A DNA stretch of 64,000 nucleotides, from positions 3,562,855 to 3,626,854 of the forward strand of contig NW_015622544.1 in assembly GCF_000835495.1 (NCBI RefSeq). The letters run 5' to 3'. Positions 22,604-32,679 of this stretch are shown here, piece by piece. The notes under the pieces are model-generated. The model did not search any database. It had not been told where the DNA came from and saw only the letters and a list, made by a program, of their open reading frames with translations. Position numbers and translations under genes: made by a program. This stretch comes from Cladophialophora immunda. Lineage: Eukaryota; Ascomycota; Eurotiomycetes; Chaetothyriales; Herpotrichiellaceae. The first letter of the stretch is position 1. Each line of letters begins with the position of its first letter.

Positions 22604-24946
22604 ATGGACTTCCTTCCACTGCCAGATGGCGTCGAGTCGCATTTGCCCGTCCCCGACCTCGGCGGCCCAGACTTCGACAATCAAGGATTCTTAGGCTATG
22701 AGGAGCGTCAAGGCTGGGACATCGATGCCCTACTCCGAGGAAAGATCGCGGCTGCTCGCAAAGACTGGGAGAGCTATTATGCGTCGGCTTCACTGCAAGG
22801 TAGTAGACTTGCCGGCATATCAAGCACGCGGGAGAAGATTCTCGCCTGTGTGGGTTCGTTTCTTCAGACCTGGATATTCTTCGGGATCTGGCAGGAAGCA
22901 TTGAGCAGAACGGTGTCGAGACAAGAGACATCTGTGGAAGCGCCCGGTGCAAATACAGCAGAAAACCGCACAGGCGGTCCAGATCGGTATCTCACGGCGG
23001 GAGGTCTCTTCAGAGAATTCATGCGCAGACGCGACGAGTTGAACAACGATTCGATTTGGGCGAGCAGGCTGGACCGCTGTTTACAAGAGGCGAAATGGAT
23101 ACTGCAGAAGCTCGATCGAGTCTCGGATAAAGCTGCGATGCAATTCATGCCGCTTCCGGTGTGCCTTGCTCTATCTATCTTGGTCGAAACGCTGGATAGG
23201 TACCGCACGATCTGGCTCGAGGACGACGAGGATGTTACCCACTATTCACCCGTCTCGGTGCCGTGCCAGCTGCTGGAGAGAAAACTTATATCTGAGGATG
23301 GCTGGTGTCCCAGTATTGTGCATCGCGTGGGCTCAAGCCTCGGCCTTCAAGGCCTGTACTTTGCCAGCCTTCTGCCTACCTTGAAGGATGGGTTTGGCCA
23401 TGAGAACTGTACTTCGAGGTATGCCTGTATCGCCTCCAACATCGATACAGGTAAGTACCAGACTCAACACGTGGCCGAGCACTGCGATTGCACAAGGATT
23501 GGGTGTGACCACCTGCAGCCGGATTGTCCTTGTCAACACCAGGTAATACCGAACACTGACTTGGTGGCGGCCTTCGAAAACGAGCAGTTTCCAATTGTGG
23601 AATTCCAGAACGGCCAGACCAACACAGTGAGCTTCAAGCCAGGCATGCGGTATGTTGCAATCTCCCACGTCTGGTCTGATGGCAGGGGGAATCCCTTGCA
23701 GAATTCCTTACCCGTGTGCCAACTTCGCTCGATCCAACACTATGTAACAACCCTGACGGAGAGTCAAAGCTCGCTCTTCTGGATAGACACCCTGTGCGTA
23801 CCGGTGAAGGAACCCTTAAGGCACCTGGCTATTCTGCGCATGGCAAAGGTCTACTCGTCAGCCAGTCAAGTCCTGGTTTTGTCTGGAGAACTTCTCTCCC
23901 ACAACCTTCCATCTTGTCCCGACCAAACCTTGTTTTCCATATATTGCTGCAAGTGGATGTTACGACTTTGGACGATGCAGGAAGCCTCGTTGGCGGAGGA
24001 TCTCAAGTTCCAGTTTGCTGATACCGTGATTCCATACACTCCAAGGGAGCATGTCTTGAGGGTCATGGCCTCATATGGTGGCACCGGCCCCGTCTCTATG
24101 CTGCTCGGATTATACGCCGCGATCGCCATTGATCAGGCCAAACTGTCCCTTCAAGCCATCACTCATGAAAAATACCCATTTCTGAGCTTTTTGGCAGCCC
24201 TCCAGTTTCGATCCACATCGCGGCCGATGGACGTTACAGTGTGCGCATCAATCCTACTAGGCTCCGGCTTGGGCGCGGTTCTTGACGCGCCGGATGATGT
24301 GAAGATGCAGACTTTCTGGAAAAACCGAGGGAACTTGCCTGCGAGTGTCCTATGGATGCTTGGGCCTCGTCTGAAGGCTGACGGTTTTCGATGGGCTCCC
24401 AGCAATTTGCTCCATCCAGCGACAAGGCTCCTCACCCCGTCAGCAGATTATCCACCGGCCAAACCAACAGATGATGGGCTCCTTGTTGATGGCATCGAGG
24501 CAACCCTGTTAACAGATATGGCGCTTCCTACAATCGAAAAGACGCATGTACGGTATCGACTACCTGATTCGTCGCGGAAATACGTCTTTTTCAAAGACCA
24601 GGAACACGACAACTGGGCTGACGTGGCGGAGTTTTGGAACGGTCGCTGCGCTTTATTCCTGGCTGAGGACCCCACAAGCCGATCAGAAACTTTTGCTGCG
24701 TTAACGATGCCCATGGCCGACCTAGGCCAGGAGGGTGGCCTGGAAGACGAGGATAACCCAGTGCGGGCGCGTTACGTCGCGGGGCTTATTGTTTGTACGG
24801 AGGAATCTTGGTATGAGAGGTTTATACCTCGGGGGATCAACGACTTTGGCCAAGCCAAATCCTTCTTGAATTCCAAGGGGAGTGACTTCCTGGACATATC
24901 TGAGTCAGTCTATGTCAAGGCCTCACAACGGTGGTGCATCTTCTGA
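22604..24946 (+). CDS. HET-domain (heterokaryon incompatibility) protein
   Basis: An intronless 780-aa frame; ATG 22604 was taken because the 29 codons upstream lack an ATG. The HET signature begins near residue 349 with YVAISHVWSDGRGNP and continues with FWIDTLCVP, an Ala/Lys-rich helix (LRMAKVYSSASQVLVLSG) and the later LRLWTMQEASLA. These correspond to HET blocks A-C, although block B is degenerate: the usual CIDQ-like end reads VPVKEP. Just before it, around residues 290-312, is a cluster of Cys and His (C-x-C, C-x-H, C-x-C-x-H) that could bind metal. HET proteins mediate non-self recognition and cell death between fungal individuals; several have other or unknown roles. The N-terminal 340 residues are unassigned. 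Confidence 0.85.
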   Translation: MDFLPLPDGVESHLPVPDLGGPDFDNQGFLGYEERQGWDIDALLRGKIAAARKDWESYYASASLQGSRLAGISSTREKILACVGSFLQTWIFFGIWQEALSRTVSRQETSVEAPGANTAENRTGGPDRYLTAGGLFREFMRRRDELNNDSIWASRLDRCLQEAKWILQKLDRVSDKAAMQFMPLPVCLALSILVETLDRYRTIWLEDDEDVTHYSPVSVPCQLLERKLISEDGWCPSIVHRVGSSLGLQGLYFASLLPTLKDGFGHENCTSRYACIASNIDTGKYQTQHVAEHCDCTRIGCDHLQPDCPCQHQVIPNTDLVAAFENEQFPIVEFQNGQTNTVSFKPGMRYVAISHVWSDGRGNPLQNSLPVCQLRSIQHYVTTLTESQSSLFWIDTLCVPVKEPLRHLAILRMAKVYSSASQVLVLSGELLSHNLPSCPDQTLFSIYCCKWMLRLWTMQEASLAEDLKFQFADTVIPYTPREHVLRVMASYGGTGPVSMLLGLYAAIAIDQAKLSLQAITHEKYPFLSFLAALQFRSTSRPMDVTVCASILLGSGLGAVLDAPDDVKMQTFWKNRGNLPASVLWMLGPRLKADGFRWAPSNLLHPATRLLTPSADYPPAKPTDDGLLVDGIEATLLTDMALPTIEKTHVRYRLPDSSRKYVFFKDQEHDNWADVAEFWNGRCALFLAEDPTSRSETFAALTMPMADLGQEGGLEDEDNPVRARYVAGLIVCTEESWYERFIPRGINDFGQAKSFLNSKGSDFLDISESVYVKASQRWCIF

Positions 24947-25519
24947 GTGAAGATGTGGTGATGAGTCCAAGGGGCCCAGCCTTGTCACTCAGCCTTGGAC
25001 GGAGGCAGTTATCTTAGGGCGGCATCGTCCCTGTTCCCCCTGAAAATGATCTTTCTCACCTCCAACTCGTCTGCACTCTCTACCTTGGCCTTGATCAATC
25101 ACATATTCCTTTGGGATAACTCCTACTGCATAGATGCTTCCTTATCTAATTAGATTCGTGGGGCGAGTCAGTGCTTTACGAAGATCAAGAGACACCCGGT
25201 ATCGCAGAAGGGTTGTGCAGACACCGTGATATTACCAACTGATTCAGTGCTTATGTCAAGCATGGCTGCTGACGGTATTGGCCTTCAACCCGACTTCTAC
25301 CAAGCCGCATATCAGGGACATAACATTCATTCATCTTAACCTGCAGAGACTTCAATACTCAACAACTTTTATCTTAGCTTTCAAAGAGTTGGGCGAACAC
25401 CAAATGAACGTGAAAGGTAGGCCTGATCTCTCTGAAACTACAGTGCTGGCTGTACATCATCTACCTTTTTCCAGCCCGCTGCTTCTTCCTCACTTTCGAA
25501 TAGTTCGCCTGCTCTGGGT
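24947..25519. other. intergenic between convergent genes
   Basis: 573 bp between the convergent stops of the HET gene and the small secreted protein gene. The plus-strand frame 25278-25586 (102 codons) overlaps the secreted-protein gene and has no domain. Confidence 0.5.
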
Positions 25520-25963
25520 TCATGGCGACTTGATAACGTACGAGGTCCTCCCCCCGCCAGCAGTCTCGATCAAGACACCGCCATAGCTACCCTGGCCGGT
25601 GAAACACTGAGCCAGCAGCTTCTGAAAGTCGCTCACCACCTCACCACAGCTAGGTGGAGTCGCCACCATATTCAAGGTGTTCTGGAAGATGATGGTTCCT
25701 GACGGGTCATCGACCGACACCCCCTCGAATGGGTTGAGCGATATGGGCGCGCTCGGGTTCGACTGGCAGATCAGGCGATCGAACTCGTTGACGAGGTCGT
25801 TGGCTTGCTGGGTGGTCACCAACCCGCTCCCTGGCTCGAAGCAGGTGATTTGATCCGTGTCGTCCGAGGATTGGGGGGCAGCGGCCGGGTTCGGGTAGGA
25901 AGCCGCAAGACCCAAAGCTGGGAGAAGGAGGAGAGCTGGGAGGAGCTTCTTGAAGATTGACAT
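25520..25963 (-). CDS. small secreted cysteine-containing protein
   Basis: A 147-aa protein with a clear signal peptide (MSIFKKLLPALLLLPALGLA) and a short Pro/Ala spacer. The compact mature part has four cysteines (ITCFEP, RLICQS, PPSCGE, AQCFTG) that could make two disulfides. A glycine-rich C-terminal segment (GQGSYGGVLIETAGGGR) follows. No intron. ATG 25963 was chosen because the signal peptide starts there. I do not recognise the family; size and cysteine pattern resemble fungal small secreted proteins or effector candidates, which is only a compositional statement. Confidence 0.7.
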   Translation of the reverse strand: MSIFKKLLPALLLLPALGLAASYPNPAAAPQSSDDTDQITCFEPGSGLVTTQQANDLVNEFDRLICQSNPSAPISLNPFEGVSVDDPSGTIIFQNTLNMVATPPSCGEVVSDFQKLLAQCFTGQGSYGGVLIETAGGGRTSYVIKSP

Positions 25964-27807
25964 GATGGCAGAGGCTTCCGACAGAATGAGAGACTGCGGA
26001 ATTTTGGAACGAGTGCTGAGATGAGAATGAATGAATTGCTGGCTTGCGGGAACGAAGGTGAGTTTTGTGTGTATTTGGCACTGTTTATATATGTGATACT
26101 CAACGACTCCATACTCATGGTTACCCATTTCATTGTGTCAAAGCCATATACCAAGTCACAGCCTGCCATTGGACGCTTTTGAGAGCCTCGTGGACAAGGC
26201 AGACCTCACGTCAGCCACTCACGAGTCTTGGTGGTGCACCTCCATCTCCTACAGGCGGGGAACCAGCGGTTTGGCTGACTTTGTCGAGTCCAGAGCCAGC
26301 TTGGAGCCGCACGAAACCTGTGCATATCCACGTTGACCAGTGCCGAACGCGGTGCTTTGTTATATTTAGCCTTGGGCGTTTGAGTGATTTGGAGGGAGAA
26401 GAAAGAAACATCGACTTCCTCGCCGCCATGTCTGAGATGTTTCAAAACACCGCGGCTAGTGGCCGAAAGTATGTTGGCTCTCCCTTTGCCCATTCGTCGT
26501 CCTGGGTCCTTTGTGAACTGCCGCGACGCCCTTTCCGGACAGGGTCTCACGAGCTTCCATTGTCTTGAAAAGGCACGAATGTTCCGAGTGTGGTGTTTCG
26601 CTCAGCAAGCTTTTGCTGTTGCTGAATTCACCAGTCCGTAATGCCAGCCACTTTCCAAGCATTTCCCCCCTGGGGATTGTCGTTCACGTCCATGCACTCT
26701 GGGAATCGTGATGGGACTTTGACCAGCTCTGCATTGCCAAACATACACCTTCGACCTCACAGGATGCTCTCTGACTGACCATTTGTTCGGACTGGGCCTC
26801 AGTTGCGGAGGATTCAGGCAATGGCTGACAGCTACTTGCCCGCAGAGAAGAACACTTCTCCATTTCAAGATGTGTCATCGAGACGGAACAACAGCTGAGT
26901 GCTTTGATCAGAATCTCCTAAGCACGGGATCCTGGGGCTTTGGCCGTTTCCCGTCCGTTTTCCATAATTGCGTCTTTCTTTCACTGCTGTGTTTTGTTGG
27001 CGAGACTTCTGGTAGTTCCCAGGAGAAGGGGGTGAGAGGCTGCCATCATGTCGTTGGCATCTATCGAGGACGAACTTTGCGCACTCGGCTGGTTTCTGCT
27101 CTGCATGCTCTGCATGCTATGGTGCTCCTGAGCTGATATGCAGTCTCCTCGTTGGAGAATTGTTCCCCACCCGCAAGGCTGGGGTCCTGCGTCGTATGTA
27201 CATATATGTGGGAACCTACATGTCCGCTCTGTACCCCTTCCACCTCTCTTTGCAAGCTGTGGCTGCTGCCCGCGTGGTGAGTGGAAGGGAGATGGTGTTT
27301 TGGTTCCTACAGCGAGCCTGATGTAACATCTCCCCATATGCATACAACATGAGCTCTCTGTCTTTGCGCCCTACTACAAGCGTACTCGGATCCGGTGTCT
27401 CTCATTGGATGCATCGCAAGACGTTCTTCCAGGCAGACGCCATTCAAATGGAACGCTCGACTGGGGAAACGACTCGCCTCTTCTCCGCAATATTGAGAAA
27501 GCCCGGATGCACTCCTGATGTAGGAAGGGCGCCACAAACCAGGTTTTGGGAAGTCCCTCGTCCGCATAGAGAACACTTTTCTCTTCCTGGTATTCAGGCA
27601 AGGCACAGCCAAGGTGTCTAGAGTTGACTCTCGACCAAAGAGGCAGAGAAAAGGGCAGTAAGAGGGAACGGGATCGAGGCCCCTTGACTGTATCTCCATT
27701 CCAGGCCCGACAAAAGATAATTCACCCCTCGCCTCATTGTCCATCCTCAACTGGACACCATCGCCAACCACCAGGTCCTGTTCTGGGGTGTGGAAAGATA
27801 AAACAGG
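25964..27807. other. intergenic, no supported gene
   Basis: 1.84 kb without a supportable gene. Overlapping frames up to 180 codons occur on both strands (27307-27849 minus, 26065-26568 plus), but none has a domain, a signal peptide or a convincing splice partner. Confidence 0.45.
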
Positions 27808-28695
27808 ATGGCGATTGAAACGACTACAAGCGCAGCCGAACGCAAGCACCTCTCGCCGGCGTCAGGAACCCGCACCGCGCTCCTCCTGATCGACATCCAA
27901 CGCGGCCTGAACACCCACAACGGCTACTTCGGGACCGAGCGCTCGACGCCCGACTTTGAAGAGAACATCACCTCCCTCCTGGCCGCGTGCAGGGGGTACA
28001 ACGCCGGCACGACCAAGCCCCAAGAACCCAACAATGCTCCTTCTCCAGGTCAAAACGCATCCACCGACGGCGCTGAAGGCAACAACCCACTAAAACCCCC
28101 CTACGCGATAGACATCGTGCATGTGTACCACAAATCCACGAACCCGCTGTCGCCGCTGCACGTGTCGGGCACGGCGCAGAAGGACGGGATCCTGTTCATG
28201 CCGTGCGCGGAACCGGCGGCGGTGTCGTCGGGCGACAACAGCGACAACGGCAGTAGCACCTCGCCAACGACCGTTGAGCGCGTGCTCGCCAAGTCGACAA
28301 ACACGGCCTTCGGCAACCCAGAGCTGGCGAGCATCCTGGAACGCGGGCGCATCGAGCAGCTCGTCGTCGCGGGGATCGCGACGGATCACTGCGTGACGAC
28401 GAGCGTGCGGTGGGCAAAGGACCTGGGCGTCGTCAAAAAGAGGCCCGGTCTTCTTCGAGGCGAGGATGCCGCCGCCGCCGCCGGCGCAGAGGGCAAGGGG
28501 GATCCTCAGGGCGAACGAGAAGGGATGAAGAAGGGTGAGGCAGGCAAGATCGTCGTCCTCGGCGATGCCACCGCGTGCTTCAACAAAGGGGGGTTTGACG
28601 CCGAGACGGTGCACAAGGTCCATCTCGCCAGCCTCGAGGGCGAGTTCGCCCGGGTCATGACCACAAGGGACGTTCTGGACCAGCTGCTCGGATGA
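27808..28695 (+). CDS. isochorismatase-fold cysteine hydrolase
   Basis: An intronless 295-aa protein of the isochorismatase superfamily. The catalytic triad is visible: Asp29 in LLLIDIQRG, Lys109 in VYHKSTNP and Cys195 in GIATDHCVTTS, with the cis-peptide-type GIATDHC turn. Relatives hydrolyse nicotinamide, N-carbamoyl compounds or isochorismate; the substrate is not readable here. Compared with typical members (~200 aa), two insertions stand out. One is a low-complexity Asn/Pro/Gly-rich insert around residues 70-95. The other is a charged Ala/Gly/Lys/Glu insert around residues 210-245, just after the nucleophile helix. Its 3' end faces the Mtf1 gene, whose stop lies 185 bp away. Confidence 0.85.
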   Translation: MAIETTTSAAERKHLSPASGTRTALLLIDIQRGLNTHNGYFGTERSTPDFEENITSLLAACRGYNAGTTKPQEPNNAPSPGQNASTDGAEGNNPLKPPYAIDIVHVYHKSTNPLSPLHVSGTAQKDGILFMPCAEPAAVSSGDNSDNGSSTSPTTVERVLAKSTNTAFGNPELASILERGRIEQLVVAGIATDHCVTTSVRWAKDLGVVKKRPGLLRGEDAAAAAGAEGKGDPQGEREGMKKGEAGKIVVLGDATACFNKGGFDAETVHKVHLASLEGEFARVMTTRDVLDQLLG

Positions 28696-28880
28696 GGATA
28701 TCGCTCTCCTGCCGTTGCGCCTTGCAAACCGCCTTGTGGTTAGGAAGGGAAGAGGACGACAAGAGGTCTGGAGAGATGACATGAGCGAATGCCACCTTCA
28801 TTAGTCATTGTCTATTGCCCACGGCGAGTGTGTCTCGCGCATACTATACAACACTTTTAATACAGCCACCGCTGGGTGGA

Positions 28881-30648
28881 TCATTTCATATCATCCTCCT
28901 GACCGCTATATCCAGCCATTGGATCTGCAGTGGCCATGAGGATCGCCTCTGTACTCGTGCGAAACGGCCATTTCTCATAAGCCAACCCAATCTCCACAAA
29001 CATGTCCATTGGCAAGACTCTCACTCGCAACGTGGTCAGATCATACCACCCTCCCTTGGTGGGATCATGAATCCCCGGAATGGTCTTGACAAAGTCATTC
29101 AAGCCTTCATGAACCAAACCCCTCAACGCTTCAGCAACGCTCTTGGAGAAGTATAGGGAGAGTGTCGCGACAATGTAGCGGAAGCATACCATCTTGTCGT
29201 AAGTGTCGACTTTGGAGAGCAAATCTGCTCGTGGGACCACATCCAGTAAGGCCATTTGCCGATACGAAGCGTCAAATTCGGTATCGTGTACGATCAACGG
29301 GTGAGCTTCCCGCCGATTCCAGGCCAAAATGGGTGGTGACATATCCCAAGCTCTGCAGTCGTCGATGGCCTTTTCTGCGAAGATCCTGTTCGTGCGATTC
29401 AAGGCCTTGAGGTTCTCCTTGATGGCTTCGGCGCGATTCTGGAACGATCGTTCCGTGTCCGGATCAAGGGGGCTGTTCTTAGCGTTAAATATAGCAGATT
29501 TCCATTCCGATATCAATTGTCTTTCCTGGTTAACCACTTCGACTGCTTTCATATGCGTCTTGTGTGTGGTGTTTGCCCGCCGCAAAAGCTCTCCCCATTC
29601 CTTCTGAGGCGGTGTTTTGAGTCCGAGCTTGCGTATCGATTGCCCTGAAGCATAGCGCCGATACCAATGGGGATACTTTTGCTTTATGTGGCTGTCTAAT
29701 TCGAGCAATCTCGGCACCCACTCCGCGTCGGAGGTGAAGTCTGCTTTTCGCAAGTTTCGAGGAGTAGGCTCGATACTGAGCAACTCACGTGGCGGGGGGG
29801 TGTCGAGCCTGGATTTGGGTATCTTGTATCCCGATGCACCTTTGGTTTTAGCATCTATGGCCGCAAGCTCTTCCAACTCAAGATCAGGCCACTTCCTATA
29901 GCGTGTCGATTTGGCCTCTGCCGACGCACCAGCAACCTCGGTAATGTCTGTGGTTGCTTCCAGCATGACGGTCTGCTTGTGGCGTGCGTGGACGGTGCGA
30001 GGGATATAAGAATCCTTTTCGTGATCAGGAATCCATGCCAATACTCTAATCAGACCATAACGAAAGAAACCAGACCGAGGATTTGAAAGAAGCGACAGGT
30101 AGAGCTCGTCGAAGAATTTTCTGCTCAGAGATCCCATATAACCGCCAATGCTGATCTTCCCACCAGAGAGGTTGACCGTCATCAGCAAGGATCTGTTATA
30201 TTCAGGGACCTTTCCCACAGAGCCAGCCTTTTCCACGTCATATTGGTTCAATAGTTGTTTCCCAGGGTCAAACACGTCTTCAAGAATGGTAGCGTGTCGA
30301 TATGCTGAGCCATGACTCTTCAACAAGGGCTGGAGATACTCCGTGTACCTTTCCAGATCAGACTCGACAAGTACGTGTCGTCGAGGTTGGAGGACATGGT
30401 GCAGACTCTTGGACCAAAGTCCTCGTCCGGGGTTGATATCGATGATGTCGCAGGTGTTTGGAGCAGGAAGGCTGGTACGGAGTCGGTTGAGGATATCGTC
30501 TATAGGATGTTAGGAAAGATGAAGCGACCACAACTGTCAACAGCTTACCACACAGGCGTTGGCTGGTTATCTCATAACGGCCAGAGCCACGACTCAGAGT
30601 CTTCTTAGCAACCGTTGAAGCGCAACGTGCAAAGGAGCGTAGGACCAT
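28881..30648 (-). CDS. MTF1: mitochondrial transcription factor Mtf1 / rRNA adenine dimethylase-like
   Basis: Two exons (30648-30549 and 30499-28881; 49-bp phase-1 intron) give 572 aa. The first ~35 residues are basic and Ser/Thr-rich, a mitochondrial presequence, and continue into YEITSQRLCDDILNRL. Then comes an S-adenosylmethionine-type motif I (DIIDINPGRGLWSKSL), an acidic motif II (HVLVESDLERY), and in the second half the LLDVVPRADLLSKVD region. This is the rRNA adenine dimethylase/mtTFB fold; filamentous fungal Mtf1 proteins are enlarged to about this size. Mtf1 helps the mitochondrial RNA polymerase open promoters. The middle (residues ~170-330) is a Lys/Arg/Pro-rich insert. Splicing is needed: the long frame alone starts after motif I. 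Confidence 0.78.
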
Positions 30649-31290
30649 GCGCAGAAAAGAAGCGAGGGGAGCAGAGGCCTTAGTGGTCGGAAACGAGGAA
30701 AAGGATGGAAGGGAGGAAGCAGTATCGCCAGCAACTACCTATGTGAGAAGTGATGATACCATTGCAAGAGATAGCTTGTGCAAGATGGTGTGCAAGATGG
30801 TGTGCAAAGAAGCGGAAATGGAGACCGTTTGAAGGCCATTGGCGAGTTGCGCTGCCAGGTTTTGGGGGCTCGTTCCAAGGGTCTCGATGGAGGGCAACAG
30901 GGATGACCCTTTCACCTAACCCGGCAGCTGTAGCCCGATGAAGCGCCCAATCGGTGGCCGACGCGGCGACTGCTTCCCACACTACCTCGCCCTGACACTT
31001 GCAACCCGGCCACCCCAGATGCCTCTTGGGTGACTTGGGTGCCACTCTGCCCCCCATTACGCCTCCCCCGCACCGCTACATTCCCATTCATCAGTCAAAG
31101 GCACATTCAAAGAGTTTCGTCATGGCTCCTTGCACAGCACCACGCTATCTCAACCCCAGTGCCCTTGTCTCTGCCCACACGACACGCTTATATTAAAGCA
31201 TATTTGGAAGATCTCCAGATCCCCAACTCAATCATACTGCATTGTTGATTCCCTGACCCAATTCTCCTGGCACTGACTTCAACTACCGCT
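30649..31290. promoter_or_regulatory. divergent promoter MTF1 / tubulin cofactor C
   Basis: About 640 bp between divergent starts, pyrimidine- and A/C-rich near 31200-31290 before the cofactor C start codon. A short direct repeat (GTGCAAGATG, twice in a row) lies at about 30777-30800. No known site recognised. Confidence 0.4.
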
Positions 31291-32679
31291 ATGGAGCCTC
31301 AAGAACTGGCACGCCCTGTTGCCGAGTCCGTTGGCGAGCTCTCCCATCAACAGCGGTTCTTCAACTTCTTCCAGCATGAAATAACTGGTACACTGCGTTC
31401 TCTACGCTGCCAAAGAGACCCTGGCTGACGAAAGGAACTGTACGACAGCTCTTCAAGATGAGATGGACCGTCTCGCAGAAACTGCCCTCATAGGCGGCGA
31501 GCGCTCTGATGCTATGGACCATTGTCTTGCCGGCATCACGCGACTATCTGGCGAAGTCAAGGACGCCTCGGGCTACATCCCCCCCTACGATCAGAGAACC
31601 TATGGCGAGGCCATCAAGGCTCTGCAAGAGAAGCTGGAAGAAACACGCAAATCCCACGCTCCTAAACCCAAATTCTCCTTCAAGTCGAAATCCCCCTCTG
31701 CCCTGTCCCTCAGCGATGCTGCAGAGCTGGCGGCAGAGAAACGTCGAGCCGTACCAGGCTATCTATCGCCCTCCCCTAATGCCTCGTTTGTCAATACTCC
31801 CAGCTACATCAACACCCCTGCCAACGAGAGGGCACATGACGAGCAGGATTCATTACACGAGGAAAATGAGCAACCCAGACAAGAAGGCAAACCCGCTGGC
31901 ACGACCAACACCGAAACAAAGGCACAATCACCGCCAGCAGACCCTGCCCAAGAAAGTGACCGCCCGTCCCTGTCCACAACGACAACGTCAACCTCTATCT
32001 CAAATCAATCCGGCACACACATCATCTTGCCCTCGTCAGCCCCAAATACGCGAACACCCTGCTCGCTCTCAAAGCTCAGTGGGTGTGTGGTCGATCTATC
32101 CGTACCCACGACCGCCACAGCACCCTTTGCGAGCATTACTATCACCTCCGTCTCATCATCCCTGGTACTTTGCGGTTCAGTCTCTGGTCCTGCGCACATC
32201 ACAGGCGTCAAGAGCAGCGTGCTTGTGCTCAAATGTCGCCAATTCCGTATGCACGACTGTGAGAACGTGGATGTCTACTTGCATTGCACAAGTCGACCGA
32301 TCATTGAGAATTGTAAGGGCATAAGGTTCGCTGTATTGCCGAAGTTCCACGTACGTTTCGTCCTCTCGAGCCTTGATTTGGCTCCCCCTCCGTCGTCTTC
32401 GCTATGCTGTTGCTAACTGAGTCGGAACAGAGTGACCTCATCTCTACATCCCAAGAAGATCCCTCCGCCGTGCCCAACCAATGGAACCAGATCGATGACT
32501 TCAAGTGGCTTTCTCCCGATAAGCCGAGTCCGAATTGGTCCTTGCTGCCAGCTGAAGACAGTGTGCCAGACGAGACGTGGAGAGAGATCGTCCCCGGTGG
32601 ACCTGGTTGGAGCGTGGGTGATATACTGAAGGCCGTGGGCGTCGGCAGCACTGCAAGCGGCGCAGCAAATGGTAGTTAA
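31291..32679 (+). CDS. CIN2: tubulin-folding cofactor C (TBCC)
   Basis: Three exons (31291-31387, 31449-32350, 32431-32679) give 415 aa. The N-terminal helical region (LSHQQRFFNFFQHEITALQ and on) fits the TBCC spectrin-like domain. A Ser/Thr/Pro-rich linker follows. The C-CAP/TBCC beta-helix runs from about residue 240: SITITSVSSSLVLCGSVSGP, VLKCRQFRMHDCENVDVYL, and the catalytic-type ENCKGIRFA. The last exon completes it with WNQIDDFKWL and PSPNWSLLP. TBCC is the GTPase activator that releases alpha/beta-tubulin dimers from the cofactor complex. In TBCC an Arg in the HCRQFRMHDC-like segment acts as the arginine finger; here it is present as CRQFRMHDC. Introns are 61 and 80 bp. Confidence 0.88.

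Noticed and set aside
26065..26568. 167-codon plus-strand frame upstream of the small secreted protein
   Set aside because: Covers that gene's likely promoter, has no domain and unusual composition.
27307..27849. 180-codon minus-strand frame
   Set aside because: Overlaps the start of the isochorismatase-fold gene and has no protein-like features.
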